Shown: positions 16,595 to 25,461 of the stretch, in pieces
How positions within the stretch are numbered: the stretch's first letter is position 1
How the letters are laid out: the number at the start of each line of letters is the position of its first letter
Assembly (NCBI GenBank): GCA_963925035.1
Contig: CAWUSK010000001.1
Span: 31,741 to 95,740, forward strand
Direction of reading: 5' to 3'
DNA length: 64,000 bases
DNA from: UBA4466 sp963925035
GTDB lineage: Bacteria; Bacteroidota; Bacteroidia; Flavobacteriales_D; Crocinitomicaceae
Notes under the pieces: generated by a model
The model's database searches: none
The model's input: the letters and a program-made list of their open reading frames with translations, nothing else
What the model was told of the DNA's origin: nothing
Position numbers and translations under genes: made by a program

Positions 16595-19180
16595 TTATAA
16601 CCTTCCAGCAACGACGAATGCTTTTTTCTTTGAGAAGACAGCACCACCATCAATATTATACGCCTCAAATAAAGCGACATATTGACCAATGCTTGCTTTT
16701 GTATTGTCGTCTCTTACACCATCCCAAGTGAAAGTTCCACGCGAAGCTAGTAATTCGGACTGGAATACCGTTGCAATTTTTCTTCCTCTATCATCATAAA
16801 TTGTAAAATTGCCAACAAAGCCCGCTTCCTCCATTTCGTAATTGATTTGAAGGACGTCTTCCATTCCATCATTGTCTGGAGAAATTGTTTCACTTGTAAA
16901 GCTAAAAGTACCATTCGAAACAGCAAAGGTCAATTGTGAATTCTCTCCTCCTGGTGTAGCGAAACCAATTGCTTCAGCTGCTGTATGCCAATTGTTTTTG
17001 TCATCTGAAACACCGTTTGGATCAATTCGTTCCAATGATTTTCCTTTCGTAGCATCCAATAATTTAAAGTGCCAATCGTCAAGGTAAGAAACCTTGTCAA
17101 TCACATTGTTAGGAGGAAAGATTTGATTGTCCAAAAGGTAAACGGTACTTGAGTCGTTGTTATAACTTGGAACTCCTGTTTCTATAAACTTTCCAAGAAC
17201 AGAGGCTGTGTAGTTTTGCGTTATGTGCGATACATTTTCAGTGAGAACAACATAGTCTCCTGGCTCAAGTAAATAATGTTGTTCAATTATATCATTGTTC
17301 GAAATGACTCCATCGCTGATTTTTGCCAACTGCCATTCATAAAGGTCAACTAGTTTGTCTGAATTATTGTATAACTCAACCCAATCACTTCCACCTGTTA
17401 AAGGGTCAAACATAATTTCATTGATTATGACATCTCCTTTAACGGCTGTTTCAGCTAAAGCAAATGTTTCTGAAAGGTCAATTGAGTTCATCCAACAATC
17501 TGCTATATTTTGAAGTTCAATCTGATAAGTCTGAGATCCGACTAGTACTTCATTGAAGTTTATCGACAAGGTAGTTGGATCGTCTCCAGAGAAAAATTTA
17601 TTTTGAATCGTAAGTGTTGGTGAAGTAATTACTGTAGAGTTCGTCAACGATATTGGATCCATTCCTTCGTTAAAAAACACTTCAATAAGGCTTGGAGCAC
17701 TTGCAATTATTTGCGTAATCGTTGGGGTTTGAACATCCGCTGTAGTGTCGTAAACTGAATTGATACTTCCAGGTGTCCCCCCGTTTAAGTTATTACTCGC
17801 TTTCCAATCAGTAATGTCGGAACATGGATCGTCTGGATTAATGCGCTCCAGAGAATAACCTCCATCGTCCTTATTGGTATCGTGGTACCAACCAATTGAA
17901 TAAAAAATAGAATCTAGTTTGTTTCCGCTGTTATCGTATAAAACTACCGCATCATCAGAATTGTTTAAACTTGGAAAACTCGTTACCGCAGTTGCTACAG
18001 AAAATGAATCTATATTTGCTGTTGCCGTCAATACAATGTAATCATTCGGTAAAAGCCAACCATTTTGTGCGGTTCCAAAAGATGAGGCATCGCCTAATTT
18101 CCAACCGGAAACATTGAGAATTTTATTGCTTCGATTGTAAATTTCAACGTATTCTGCATTCTTTAATCCAACGACTGGAGTTGGATCACACATAAACTCA
18201 TTGATAACAACATCACCCGCGATAGGTGTTTCGGCTACTAAATAAGTGAAATTAACCGATTGAGATCCAGAAGCATTTCCAGAAATATCCTCGATCAAAT
18301 TAGTAAACAAAGTATACGTATTTCCGTTCGTTAAATTAAAAGTCGGAATGATATGAACCAATGCTGGATTTGTCCCATCAAGTGTTGCTGTGGCAGCCGA
18401 TAAAAACGGTTGAATGTCGTAATTTCCCGATGTTTCCGCAGTTACTTGATCTAAAGCTTCGTCGAAAAGTACATCAATTAAATTCGCATTTATCGCGGTC
18501 GCTGAAAGTAAGGTTGGTGGTGAAAGATCTACTATTTCATCTCCAACATAAATATTATCGTAAAAGTATTTATTGGCATTACTTGCGGTATATACCTGCA
18601 TTGCGCCGAAATGAGTCCCCAATAAGTTCGCAGGTTCATTTACTGTTCCTGCCAATGTATAGCTTGTTCCGCCAGTCCCATCGATCAATAAAGACCAATT
18701 CGCTCCATTGTCACGCACAACGCGAATTCCAGCGCTAAAACTATTCGCAATTTGTCCAGCAGGCCCTGCAAGAAGTTCAGTACTTACTCCACTCACCATT
18801 TTAAACAAACGAACGGCATCTGTTGTGCCAGCCTCTCCCAATTGAATATAGAATCCGTTTTGTACCAAGGTTAAATCAGCATTATCTGCTGTTAAAAACA
18901 CACGTCCATAATTGCTTGAAGAAGGCGAAAACGTCTGTCTGGTTATAAACTTCCACTCTTTATTATCCAAGGTAAAAAGACCATGAGCAGTTGATAAATA
19001 TGAAGTACTTGCAATGGTATTGTTTAATTGCAATTCAAGTGATGGATTTACAATAAAATCAACATTTGTTCCAGACCAAGTTGGCAAATTAGTGAAATCT
19101 CCATCCAAAAAATCATCATTTATCTGTGAAAATAAGCGTGAATTCGTTAATAATAAAACAAATAATAAAAAGTACCTCAT
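16595..19180 (-). CDS. Large surface protein with two lamin-tail domains
   Basis: An 861-residue exported protein with a signal peptide ending RLFS before Gln19. Regions in order are a concanavalin/LamG-like N-terminal part (about 22-215), an SbsA-like Ig domain (about 220-315), a lamin-tail domain starting DVVINEFMCDPTP (about 325-440), a second Ig-like segment (about 490-580), a second lamin-tail domain starting DVIINEIMFDPLTGG (about 585-720) and a C-terminal FlgD-like domain (SPDNDGMEDVLQINY, FTWDGVRDDNTKAS). Such proteins are surface adhesins or nuclease-associated scaffolds. No catalytic site is seen. The C-terminal end may act as its sorting signal. Confidence 0.82.
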   Translation of the reverse strand: MRYFLLFVLLLTNSRLFSQINDDFLDGDFTNLPTWSGTNVDFIVNPSLELQLNNTIASTSYLSTAHGLFTLDNKEWKFITRQTFSPSSSNYGRVFLTADNADLTLVQNGFYIQLGEAGTTDAVRLFKMVSGVSTELLAGPAGQIANSFSAGIRVVRDNGANWSLLIDGTGGTSYTLAGTVNEPANLLGTHFGAMQVYTASNANKYFYDNIYVGDEIVDLSPPTLLSATAINANLIDVLFDEALDQVTAETSGNYDIQPFLSAATATLDGTNPALVHIIPTFNLTNGNTYTLFTNLIEDISGNASGSQSVNFTYLVAETPIAGDVVINEFMCDPTPVVGLKNAEYVEIYNRSNKILNVSGWKLGDASSFGTAQNGWLLPNDYIVLTATANIDSFSVATAVTSFPSLNNSDDAVVLYDNSGNKLDSIFYSIGWYHDTNKDDGGYSLERINPDDPCSDITDWKASNNLNGGTPGSINSVYDTTADVQTPTITQIIASAPSLIEVFFNEGMDPISLTNSTVITSPTLTIQNKFFSGDDPTTLSINFNEVLVGSQTYQIELQNIADCWMNSIDLSETFALAETAVKGDVIINEIMFDPLTGGSDWVELYNNSDKLVDLYEWQLAKISDGVISNNDIIEQHYLLEPGDYVVLTENVSHITQNYTASVLGKFIETGVPSYNNDSSTVYLLDNQIFPPNNVIDKVSYLDDWHFKLLDATKGKSLERIDPNGVSDDKNNWHTAAEAIGFATPGGENSQLTFAVSNGTFSFTSETISPDNDGMEDVLQINYEMEEAGFVGNFTIYDDRGRKIATVFQSELLASRGTFTWDGVRDDNTKASIGQYVALFEAYNIDGGAVFSKKKAFVVAGRL

Positions 19181-19209
19181 AGTTTAATCCTCAGTGCTGT
19201 TAAATATAG

Positions 19210-19217
19210 TAAATTTG
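19210..19217 (+). promoter_or_regulatory. -7 promoter element for asd
   Basis: TAAATTTG matches TAnnTTTG exactly and lies 28 nt before the asd ATG. No TTG box is evident at -33. Confidence 0.5.
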
Positions 19218-19245
19218 AACATTGAAATAAAATTAATTTTTTATT

Positions 19246-20247
19246 ATGAGAGTAGCTGTTGTTGGTGCCACTGGAATGGTTGGAGGAATAATGTTCAAAG
19301 TCCTTCGTGAATTAAACTTCCCGATTACTGAAATAATCCCTGTCGCTTCTGAAAAATCGGTTGGAAAGACGATAAATTTTGGTGGAATTGAAGCGAAGGT
19401 TATTGGGTTACAAACAGCTGTTGATTTAGTTCCTGATATCGCTATATTTTCTGCAGGTGGACAAACTTCGTTAGATTGGGCGCCAAAATTCGCTGAAAAA
19501 GGGACTGTTGTCATTGACAATTCTTCTGCATGGCGAATGGACCCAACAAAAAAATTAATCGTTCCAGAAATTAATGGTGATTTGTTAACGGCTGAAGATA
19601 AAATCATTGCAAATCCAAATTGTAGTACTATTCAGTTGGTCTTGGCGTTGAAACCTCTACACGATAAATACAAGGTAAAGCGTGTCATCGTTTCGACTTA
19701 TCAATCAATTACCGGAACTGGAATGAAAGCAATGACACAATTGACAAATGAGCGTAATTCTGTAAAAGGGGAAATGGCGTATCATTATACGATTGACCAA
19801 AATTGTATTCCGCACTGTGATGATTTCATGGATAATGGATATACAAAAGAGGAAATGAAATTGACTAATGAGACAAAAAAGATTTTAGATCCTTCAATTA
19901 ACGTTACCGCAACAGCAGTTCGAGTTCCAGTTATGGGCGGACATTCTGAAGCAATTAATGTGGAATTTGAAAATGATTTTGATTTGAATGAAGTACGTAT
20001 GTTATTGCACAATCAAGCGGGAATTAGTTTAAAGGATGATCCAACAACAAACTCTTATCCTATGCCTCTTTATGCAGAAGGTAAAAATGATGTTTTTGTT
20101 GGGCGACTTCGCAGAGATGAATCGCAGCCAAATACATTGAACATGTGGGTTGTTGCAGATAATTTGAGAAAAGGAGCGGCTACAAACGCTGTACAAATTG
20201 CTCAATTATTATTGGATAAAGGTTTAATAGTTCAAAGTTCTAAATAG
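19246..20247 (+). CDS. asd: Aspartate-semialdehyde dehydrogenase
   Basis: A 333-residue NADP-dependent dehydrogenase that reduces aspartyl phosphate to aspartate semialdehyde, the branch point to lysine/diaminopimelate, threonine and methionine. The N-terminal nucleotide-binding VGATGMVG, the nucleophilic C126 in NPNCSTIQL and the base His in PVMGGHSEAINVE are present. Length fits the family. It has its own -7 box 28 nt upstream and is followed by an imperfect dyad at 20261. Confidence 0.96.
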   Translation: MRVAVVGATGMVGGIMFKVLRELNFPITEIIPVASEKSVGKTINFGGIEAKVIGLQTAVDLVPDIAIFSAGGQTSLDWAPKFAEKGTVVIDNSSAWRMDPTKKLIVPEINGDLLTAEDKIIANPNCSTIQLVLALKPLHDKYKVKRVIVSTYQSITGTGMKAMTQLTNERNSVKGEMAYHYTIDQNCIPHCDDFMDNGYTKEEMKLTNETKKILDPSINVTATAVRVPVMGGHSEAINVEFENDFDLNEVRMLLHNQAGISLKDDPTTNSYPMPLYAEGKNDVFVGRLRRDESQPNTLNMWVVADNLRKGAATNAVQIAQLLLDKGLIVQSSK

Positions 20248-20260
20248 TTCAAGATTCAAT

Positions 20261-20310
20261 AGGTAATCGAGTCTCGGTTATTGAGCTTGCCGAAATAGTC
20301 GAGGTTACCT
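20261..20310. repeat. REP-like imperfect dyad after asd
   Basis: A nested inverted repeat: outer arms AGGTAA and TTACCT with TCGA arms inside, and inner arms TCGG and CCGA around a loop holding TTGAGCTTG. It overlaps the stop codon of the convergent SUFU gene. The core resembles TTGAGCTTG(T/C)CGAAAT motifs that recur between genes in many bacterial genomes. No second copy was noticed in this window. It may also end transcription. Confidence 0.45.
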
Positions 20311-20910
20311 TTTCTTCAACCATCGTCTTTTCAGTACAGAACTTCTAAAATCATCTAGTTTTTCTGTAGTTCCAGCACTTTCCATTTTTTGGACAAACTT
20401 GAACGTACTTTTGTGAACCTTGTAGTCCATTTCGTCTTTAAAAATTGGGATAATGCTTAAAAAGTTAATCGTTTTTCCATCGACGACAACAGGAGCTAAT
20501 TCTTCTTGTAATAACATTGGGTCAGACAAAAAGAAAAAATTTTGTTTCATTGTATTAGAAAGCGGCAACTTTTCCTTTCCGCATGGCATTGTATGACCAT
20601 GACCAAACCAAGTTTCACTTTCAACAACGTATTCTGCTAAACGCTGGATCCATTTGAACACCCAATTTGTATTTGGATTGTTTAATTCTTCCCACTCCCA
20701 ATAACTTGGTAGGCAAAAGTACAGTTCGTTGTACTCTCTTCCTTCCCATTTTTCAGGAACGGGCATTTGGTAATCTGAAAGTCCGTTTGTTACGATTACG
20801 GTAACAGGCGACTTCAATTCCAAATCCAAAACGAGTAAATGAACGCCTTCAAAAAAGGGAGCATCGAGTACTCGATGCTCCCCAAATCTATTGATTAATG
20901 CTTGTTTCAA
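20305..20910 (-). CDS. SUFU-domain (suppressor of fused) protein
   Basis: A 201-residue cytosolic protein matching the bacterial suppressor-of-fused domain, with VTVIVTNGLSDYQM, ELYFCLPSYWEW, TWFGHGHTMP and FLSIIPIFKDEMDYK in the order seen in the family. Bacterial SUFU proteins are often toxin-immunity partners, although stand-alone copies like this have no assigned role. No toxin gene is adjacent. It lies 8 nt downstream of the DUF2911 gene on the same strand and probably shares its transcript. Confidence 0.78.
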   Translation of the reverse strand: MKQALINRFGEHRVLDAPFFEGVHLLVLDLELKSPVTVIVTNGLSDYQMPVPEKWEGREYNELYFCLPSYWEWEELNNPNTNWVFKWIQRLAEYVVESETWFGHGHTMPCGKEKLPLSNTMKQNFFFLSDPMLLQEELAPVVVDGKTINFLSIIPIFKDEMDYKVHKSTFKFVQKMESAGTTEKLDDFRSSVLKRRWLKKR

Positions 20911-20918
20911 TTCGAAAA

Positions 20919-21764
20919 TTATTTAGCACTCCATTCTTTAATCGACTCTTCATTTGCTTTAATGTAAGCGTCATATCCAGCTTTTTTTGCTCCTTCCAAC
21001 GACAATTTAGCCGTTGCAATAGCTCCTTTTTTGTCTCCTAATTCAGCTTGAAGTAATGCTTTTTTGCGTAACACATAAAATGGTGCTTCCGCTCCGCTCA
21101 TTTCAACTGATTTGTTTATCCATTCAAGGGCTTGTTTCAAATCTTCTTTTTCAGAGTATTTGTAATCCGCTGCTCTATAATAATCATTAGCAGAAGGTCC
21201 TGCCATCACTTTTTTGATACTTGCATTTACTTGTGCTTTTGTTGCAACAGTAAATTTCGCTGCAACTTTTGTTTTATCCCAAGATAATGCCAATACCGCA
21301 TCATTCATTGAAACTGATTCAATCCCAATCGTAAATGTTTCAACAACATCATTCAACGCTTGTGACTTTACTTTTACTTCAAGTGCTACATTTTCTGCGT
21401 TCCACTCTTCAGGAGTTCCCCAATTTTCTGTTGCTGTATAAAAATAAATTGCCCATTCACTCGATGTTGGTTTTGTAAACAAAGCATACGTTCCAGCTTT
21501 TAATGTGTCTTTTCCAAAAATCAATACATCACTTGTTGTAATGATTGTGTTTTTGTTCGCACCTGTTCTCCACATCTCGTTCATTGGAACAAGGTCTCCA
21601 AAAACAACTCTATCGCGTTTGCTCGGACGTGAGTATTCCACTGTAATGTTCGTTAATCCAACTGTTTGTTCCATTTTTGCCGATGGACTCATCTGAGGTG
21701 CAGAAATCTGCGCCATCAATCCTGTCGATGCAAAAAGTGTAATTCCAACTAATAATTTTTTCAT
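20919..21764 (-). CDS. Secreted DUF2911 protein with C-terminal TPR-like region
   Basis: A 281-residue exported protein. The signal peptide MKKLLVGITLFASTGLMA is followed by Gln19. The DUF2911 core spans about residues 20-170 with the hallmark VEYSRPSKRDRVVFG and WRTGANKNTIITTS, and the C-terminal third (ALEWINKSVEMS onward) is helical and TPR-like. DUF2911 proteins are common in Bacteroidota; function unknown. Start 21764 is preferred over 21809 because the extension only adds residues before the signal peptide. SUFU gene follows after 8 nt. Confidence 0.85.
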   Translation of the reverse strand: MKKLLVGITLFASTGLMAQISAPQMSPSAKMEQTVGLTNITVEYSRPSKRDRVVFGDLVPMNEMWRTGANKNTIITTSDVLIFGKDTLKAGTYALFTKPTSSEWAIYFYTATENWGTPEEWNAENVALEVKVKSQALNDVVETFTIGIESVSMNDAVLALSWDKTKVAAKFTVATKAQVNASIKKVMAGPSANDYYRAADYKYSEKEDLKQALEWINKSVEMSGAEAPFYVLRKKALLQAELGDKKGAIATAKLSLEGAKKAGYDAYIKANEESIKEWSAK

Positions 21765-21780
21765 TTTGATTTTTTTTGAT

Positions 21781-21980
21781 AAAGATAAGGAAAGGACTTT
21801 AAGACACAAGGATATTAGGACTTTAAGACCGTACTCTAGGCACTAATTTCATTGCTTTTGACAATCGACAAACAGTTTTCTTTCATTCAAGACATCAACA
21901 TGTTGATGTCTTTGTGCTCTTGGTTTTCAGTAATACCTTTCCCTAAATCTTGGTGTCTTGGTAGTAAAACTCTACATACT
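21781..21980. repeat. Intergenic stretch with direct repeats and a palindrome
   Basis: This gene-free stretch holds AGGACTTTAAGAC twice (near 21793 and 21817) and several CTTGG(T)GTCTTGG-like or GTGCTCTTGG phrases, plus a perfect 24-bp palindrome at 21889-21912. No coding pattern fits. Repeats built from 'cttggtgtcttgg' are common between genes in Bacteroidota and look like miniature non-coding repeats, but copies elsewhere were not checked. Confidence 0.4.
21889..21912. repeat. Perfect 24-bp palindrome
   Basis: AAGACATCAACA is followed immediately by its exact reverse complement with no spacer. It lies between the DUF2911 gene start and the end of the next gene. It could be a dimeric regulator site or a repeat core. 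There is no T-run, so it is not a standard terminator. Confidence 0.7.
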
Positions 21981-21982
21981 TT

Positions 21983-22447
21983 CTATACAAGCCTTTCTAA
22001 CGAAACCCAAAATGCTTCGGTTGAATTCATACAACCTTGCATTAACATGTCGTGGATTTCTATTTCGCGTGACTTGCTGTAGTTTTTTGAGGTCTTAAAA
22101 ACCGAGATTTCATTCGGGCGATTGACCAAGGCGTCGTGAATAGATTCAGGCGATGATAAATCAGATCTTCCGCCCTTTACGTTGATCGAAATCAACTCAA
22201 TTTTATCTAATTCAAAGTGGAAAACCAAACACGCTTTTTCGGAACGATGTTCCAGAAATTTCATTTTCTCATAAACAATCTGAAGTACATTGTCCGAGAA
22301 GAGTTCAACCAATTCAATCGCTTTTTTGGTGTTGTTTTTATTGATTTCTTCCCATTCTTCTGCATGAACACCATTCACAATCAAAAAGTGCTTTAAGTCT
22401 TCTGCAAAAACCTCAAGTTCTTCATCCGTTAACATTCTGTACTTCAT
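21983..22447 (-). CDS. Hypothetical cytosolic protein, DUF6495-like
   Basis: A 154-residue acidic protein beginning MKYRMLTDEELEVFAEDLKHFL. The start pattern and the C-terminal SKSREIEIHDMLMQGCMNS resemble a small Bacteroidota family I recall as DUF6495, with no known function. No signal peptide or membrane segment. The start at 22447 is chosen because TATTTTTG lies exactly 4 nt upstream; the longer frame to 22507 would read through that promoter box. It is divergent from dxr. Confidence 0.65.
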   Translation of the reverse strand: MKYRMLTDEELEVFAEDLKHFLIVNGVHAEEWEEINKNNTKKAIELVELFSDNVLQIVYEKMKFLEHRSEKACLVFHFELDKIELISINVKGGRSDLSSPESIHDALVNRPNEISVFKTSKNYSKSREIEIHDMLMQGCMNSTEAFWVSLERLV

Positions 22448-22451
22448 CTTG

Positions 22452-22459
22452 CAAAAATA
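22452..22459 (-). promoter_or_regulatory. -7 promoter element, leaderless geometry
   Basis: Reverse strand reads TATTTTTG, exact to TAnnTTTG, then CAAG and the ATG at 22447. The transcript would start on or next to the start codon. No TTG -33 box is evident. Confidence 0.55.
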
Positions 22460-22498
22460 GGAGATTTTAGAAAACGAGAATATCTCTTTTATTTTCTT

Positions 22499-22525
22499 TT
22501 GAACCAATACGAACCATTATATTTG
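22499..22525 (+). promoter_or_regulatory. Promoter of dxr, leaderless geometry
   Basis: TTG at 22499-22501 and TATATTTG at 22518-22525 are 16 nt apart. Four bases (TTTT) then separate the -7 box from the dxr ATG at 22530. Confidence 0.68.
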
Positions 22526-22529
22526 TTTT

Positions 22530-23684
22530 ATGACGACAAAAAAGGGAATTGCAATTTTAGGTTCAACGGGTTCTATTGGAACACAAGCTCTTCAAGTCAT
22601 TGAGTCATACCCAGAACAATTTGATTTACAAGTTCTCACTGCCCATAAAAATGCAGCTTTACTTATCGCTCAGGCTAAAAAGTATACTCCAAATACAGTT
22701 GTCATAGGAGACGAAAGTCAATTTGAACGGGTGAAAAATGAATTGTGGAATCTTGATATTCATGTTTATTGCGGAGAACGAGCGCTTGAACAAGTGGTTG
22801 ATTCCAGCGAAATAGATGTTGTGCTAACAGCAATGGTTGGTTACGCTGGGCTGAAGCCAACATTGGCGGCTATACGCGCTAAAAAATCTATTGCACTTGC
22901 CAATAAGGAAACTTTAGTTGTAGCAGGAGAGCTAGTGACAAAGGAGGCGTTTCACAATGGTGTGAATATATATCCGATTGATTCAGAACATTCTGCCATT
23001 TTTCAATGTTTGACGGGCGAATTTCAAAATCCTGTAGAAAAAATCTACTTAACAGCTTCGGGAGGACCGTTTAGAGGTTTTACACCTGAACAATTAAGCA
23101 AAGTTACCAAGGCTCAAGCGATGAAAAACCCGAATTGGGACATGGGAGCAAAAATCACAATTGATTCTGCATCTATGATGAACAAAGGGTTGGAAGTAAT
23201 TGAAGCGAAATGGTTGTTCAACTTAAAACCCGAACAAATTGATGTTATTGTTCACCCACAATCGGTTATCCACTCTATGGTTCAGTTTGAAGATGGAAGC
23301 ATGAAAGCACAAATGGGATTGCCCGACATGAAGTTGCCCATCCAATATGCCCTAACTTACCCGAATCGTTTGAAAACGGATTTTCCGCGCTTCAACTTTA
23401 TGGATTATCCAAGCCTCTCATTTGAAAAAGCGGACTTAAAAACATTTTCAAATTTACAATTAGCGTACGACGCTCTTCATGCTGGCGGAACACTTGCATG
23501 TGCTTTGAATGCAGCAAATGAAGTTGCCGTAGATGCATTTCTCAACGATAAAATCCAGTTTATAGATATCGCACGAATCAATGAAAAAACAATGAACGCT
23601 GTTGAGAATATACCTTCTCCTTCATTAGAAGATTACATTGCTATGAACAAAGAAGCCAGAAGGATTGCTCAGGGATTAATTTAA
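22530..23684 (+). CDS. dxr: 1-deoxy-D-xylulose 5-phosphate reductoisomerase
   Basis: A 384-residue Dxr, the NADPH-dependent enzyme that makes 2-C-methylerythritol 4-phosphate, first committed step of the non-mevalonate isoprenoid pathway and the fosmidomycin target. Marks are the NADPH site ILGSTGSIGTQAL, ANKETLVVAGELV, the metal site IDSEHSAIFQCL, the flexible-loop region NPNWDMGAKITIDSASMMNKGLE and VHPQSVIHSMV. Full length. The promoter box ends 4 nt before the ATG. Its 3' end overlaps the convergent MarC gene by 9 nt. Confidence 0.97.
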   Translation: MTTKKGIAILGSTGSIGTQALQVIESYPEQFDLQVLTAHKNAALLIAQAKKYTPNTVVIGDESQFERVKNELWNLDIHVYCGERALEQVVDSSEIDVVLTAMVGYAGLKPTLAAIRAKKSIALANKETLVVAGELVTKEAFHNGVNIYPIDSEHSAIFQCLTGEFQNPVEKIYLTASGGPFRGFTPEQLSKVTKAQAMKNPNWDMGAKITIDSASMMNKGLEVIEAKWLFNLKPEQIDVIVHPQSVIHSMVQFEDGSMKAQMGLPDMKLPIQYALTYPNRLKTDFPRFNFMDYPSLSFEKADLKTFSNLQLAYDALHAGGTLACALNAANEVAVDAFLNDKIQFIDIARINEKTMNAVENIPSPSLEDYIAMNKEARRIAQGLI

Positions 23685-24305
23685 CGGCAAATCAAACAAC
23701 GTTGTTGCAACCCCCAAAATATACTGCACACCAATAGCAATTACGATAAATCCAATAATTCGTGATAACGCATTAATTCCAGATGCACCCATAAACTTCA
23801 CAATCAAATGGGAGCTTTTTAGGATTAAGAAGATCCCTGTACTTACTGTAAAAATTGCCCCAATGATTAGCAACTGTTGCATCATCAAACTGTATTCTTG
23901 CTGGTATGAAATCAATAAACTAATTGTTCCTGGACCAGCGAGCATCGGAATTGCCAACGGTGTCAATGAAATCTCTGAACGATTAAAAGCATCATCTTTT
24001 TCCCGTTTTTTCATTCCTTTGTGTTCTGTAAATTTGCCGGTTAGCAATGCAAAACCAGAAGAGGCAATGATCATTCCCCCAGCAATTTTTAAAGCATCTA
24101 AACTGATTCCGAAAAAGAGCAGAATATATTTTCCTAAATAAAAGGATAGAAGTAAAATAAACAACACATAAATAGCTGTGAAAAATGCGATAACACTTCG
24201 CTCCTTTGAAGTGTTGTCTTGTGTTAGTCCCACAAATATTGGAACGGTCCCAAGGGGGTTAATTACGGAGAACAATGCCGCAAAACTTAAGATAAAAATT
24301 TCCAT
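23676..24305 (-). CDS. MarC-family integral membrane protein
   Basis: A 209-residue MarC family protein with about six membrane helices. FSVINPLGTVPIFVGLT at the N-terminus and the LTPLAIPMLAGPGTISLLI block are family hallmarks. Despite the name (multiple antibiotic resistance), members have no demonstrated drug-resistance role, and function is unknown. It lies 85 nt downstream of the racemase on the same strand and its 3' end overlaps dxr by 9 nt. Confidence 0.9.
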   Translation of the reverse strand: MEIFILSFAALFSVINPLGTVPIFVGLTQDNTSKERSVIAFFTAIYVLFILLLSFYLGKYILLFFGISLDALKIAGGMIIASSGFALLTGKFTEHKGMKKREKDDAFNRSEISLTPLAIPMLAGPGTISLLISYQQEYSLMMQQLLIIGAIFTVSTGIFLILKSSHLIVKFMGASGINALSRIIGFIVIAIGVQYILGVATTLFDLPLN

Positions 24306-24390
24306 TTTTTACGCAAAGTAACTGCCTTTTTCAATGCGCTACGTTACCCCGGAATTATGTTTAAGTTAAGTCGTCAAGATTATCAAAACC

Positions 24391-25461
24391 TTATAGTATT
24401 CTTTTTTCAATGTAATTTGAATTCATTGCTCTCAAAATTCCCATGTAGTCCAAACCAAACTCAATTAAATCTCCAACCTTATAATTTTGTTTATTGACCC
24501 CTAAATCAATCACCAACATGTCTGATGAAGCCCCAACGATTTCCAAATCCGTGTCCTTCAATTTAATATGGGCTTCTTCCATATCTAATAAACCAATGTC
24601 AATTATTGCACGGTAAGAGAGCTCCGATTGATCTGTTGACTCAAATGAAAGTGTTTCGCCCATCAAGTTTTGCCCCAATTCGCCCATCGGGTTTGCTGGT
24701 TTTTCTGTTAACTCAATGATTTCTGCATGCAATTGAAACACATCGTTTTCCATGTGTTCGAATGTGGTGTTGTTGTAAACATCTGTTCCTAAGTACAATG
24801 TTTCACCGATTCTAAAGTGATTAATTCCTTTCGGTAACAGTCCTTGAACAATAAGTGGGATTGTTACGGATGATCCTCCAGAAACGTATTCAATTTCTCT
24901 GTTGAATTTAGCTTCAATCAATTGCTCGTATAAACACAATTGGATTAGTTTATCATGACTCGGTAGAACTCCATACATGCAAGTAAGGTTCGTTCCTAGT
25001 CCAATCACCGAAATATTTGGAAGTTTAAATACATCCTTATAAAACCTTAAAAGTTCTTCTCTCAAAACACCTTCTCGGAGTTCGCCAAGCTCAATCATTA
25101 TTAGGATTTTATGCGTTTTATTTTGACGTTTTGCTTCCGCCGATAGCATTTTAATGGTTTCAATTTCTGTATTAAAACTAATATCAGCATGTTTTACAAT
25201 TGCTTCGATTGATTGTTTTGCGGGTGGTTTAATGTAAATTGTCTCTACTTCTTCAGAAATCGATTTTATCATTTCAAGATTTGAAACACGGGAATCACAC
25301 AATTGTTTTACACCAAGTTTTATTAGCTCTCCCAGAAAAAGTTTATTCCCACACAGCATTTTTGAAACGACTGCCCATTCAATCCCTTTTCCAGAAAGCA
25401 TCTCATCCAAAAATTGATAATTGCGATTTAATTTTTCGGTGTTTAAAGTAATAAAGGCCAT
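24391..25461 (-). CDS. PLP-dependent alanine/ornithine racemase-family protein
   Basis: A 356-residue fold-type III PLP protein. The cofactor lysine is K34 in WAVVSKMLCGN, and a TIM-barrel order follows with IMIELGELREGV, the GLGTNLTCMYGVLPS stretch and the YVSGGSSVTIPL / HFRIGETLYLGTDVY phosphate-binding part. The sequence is closer to the ornithine racemase/YhfX branch than to cell-wall alanine racemase; the true substrate is open. It overlaps the upstream GNAT gene by one base (TAATG), so the two are translationally coupled. Confidence 0.8.
   Translation of the reverse strand: MAFITLNTEKLNRNYQFLDEMLSGKGIEWAVVSKMLCGNKLFLGELIKLGVKQLCDSRVSNLEMIKSISEEVETIYIKPPAKQSIEAIVKHADISFNTEIETIKMLSAEAKRQNKTHKILIMIELGELREGVLREELLRFYKDVFKLPNISVIGLGTNLTCMYGVLPSHDKLIQLCLYEQLIEAKFNREIEYVSGGSSVTIPLIVQGLLPKGINHFRIGETLYLGTDVYNNTTFEHMENDVFQLHAEIIELTEKPANPMGELGQNLMGETLSFESTDQSELSYRAIIDIGLLDMEEAHIKLKDTDLEIVGASSDMLVIDLGVNKQNYKVGDLIEFGLDYMGILRAMNSNYIEKRIL

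Noticed and set aside
21852..22082. 76-residue forward ORF over the repeat and palindrome
   Set aside because: It overlaps the end of the reverse-strand gene and the palindrome; no signal peptide, family or start context supports it.
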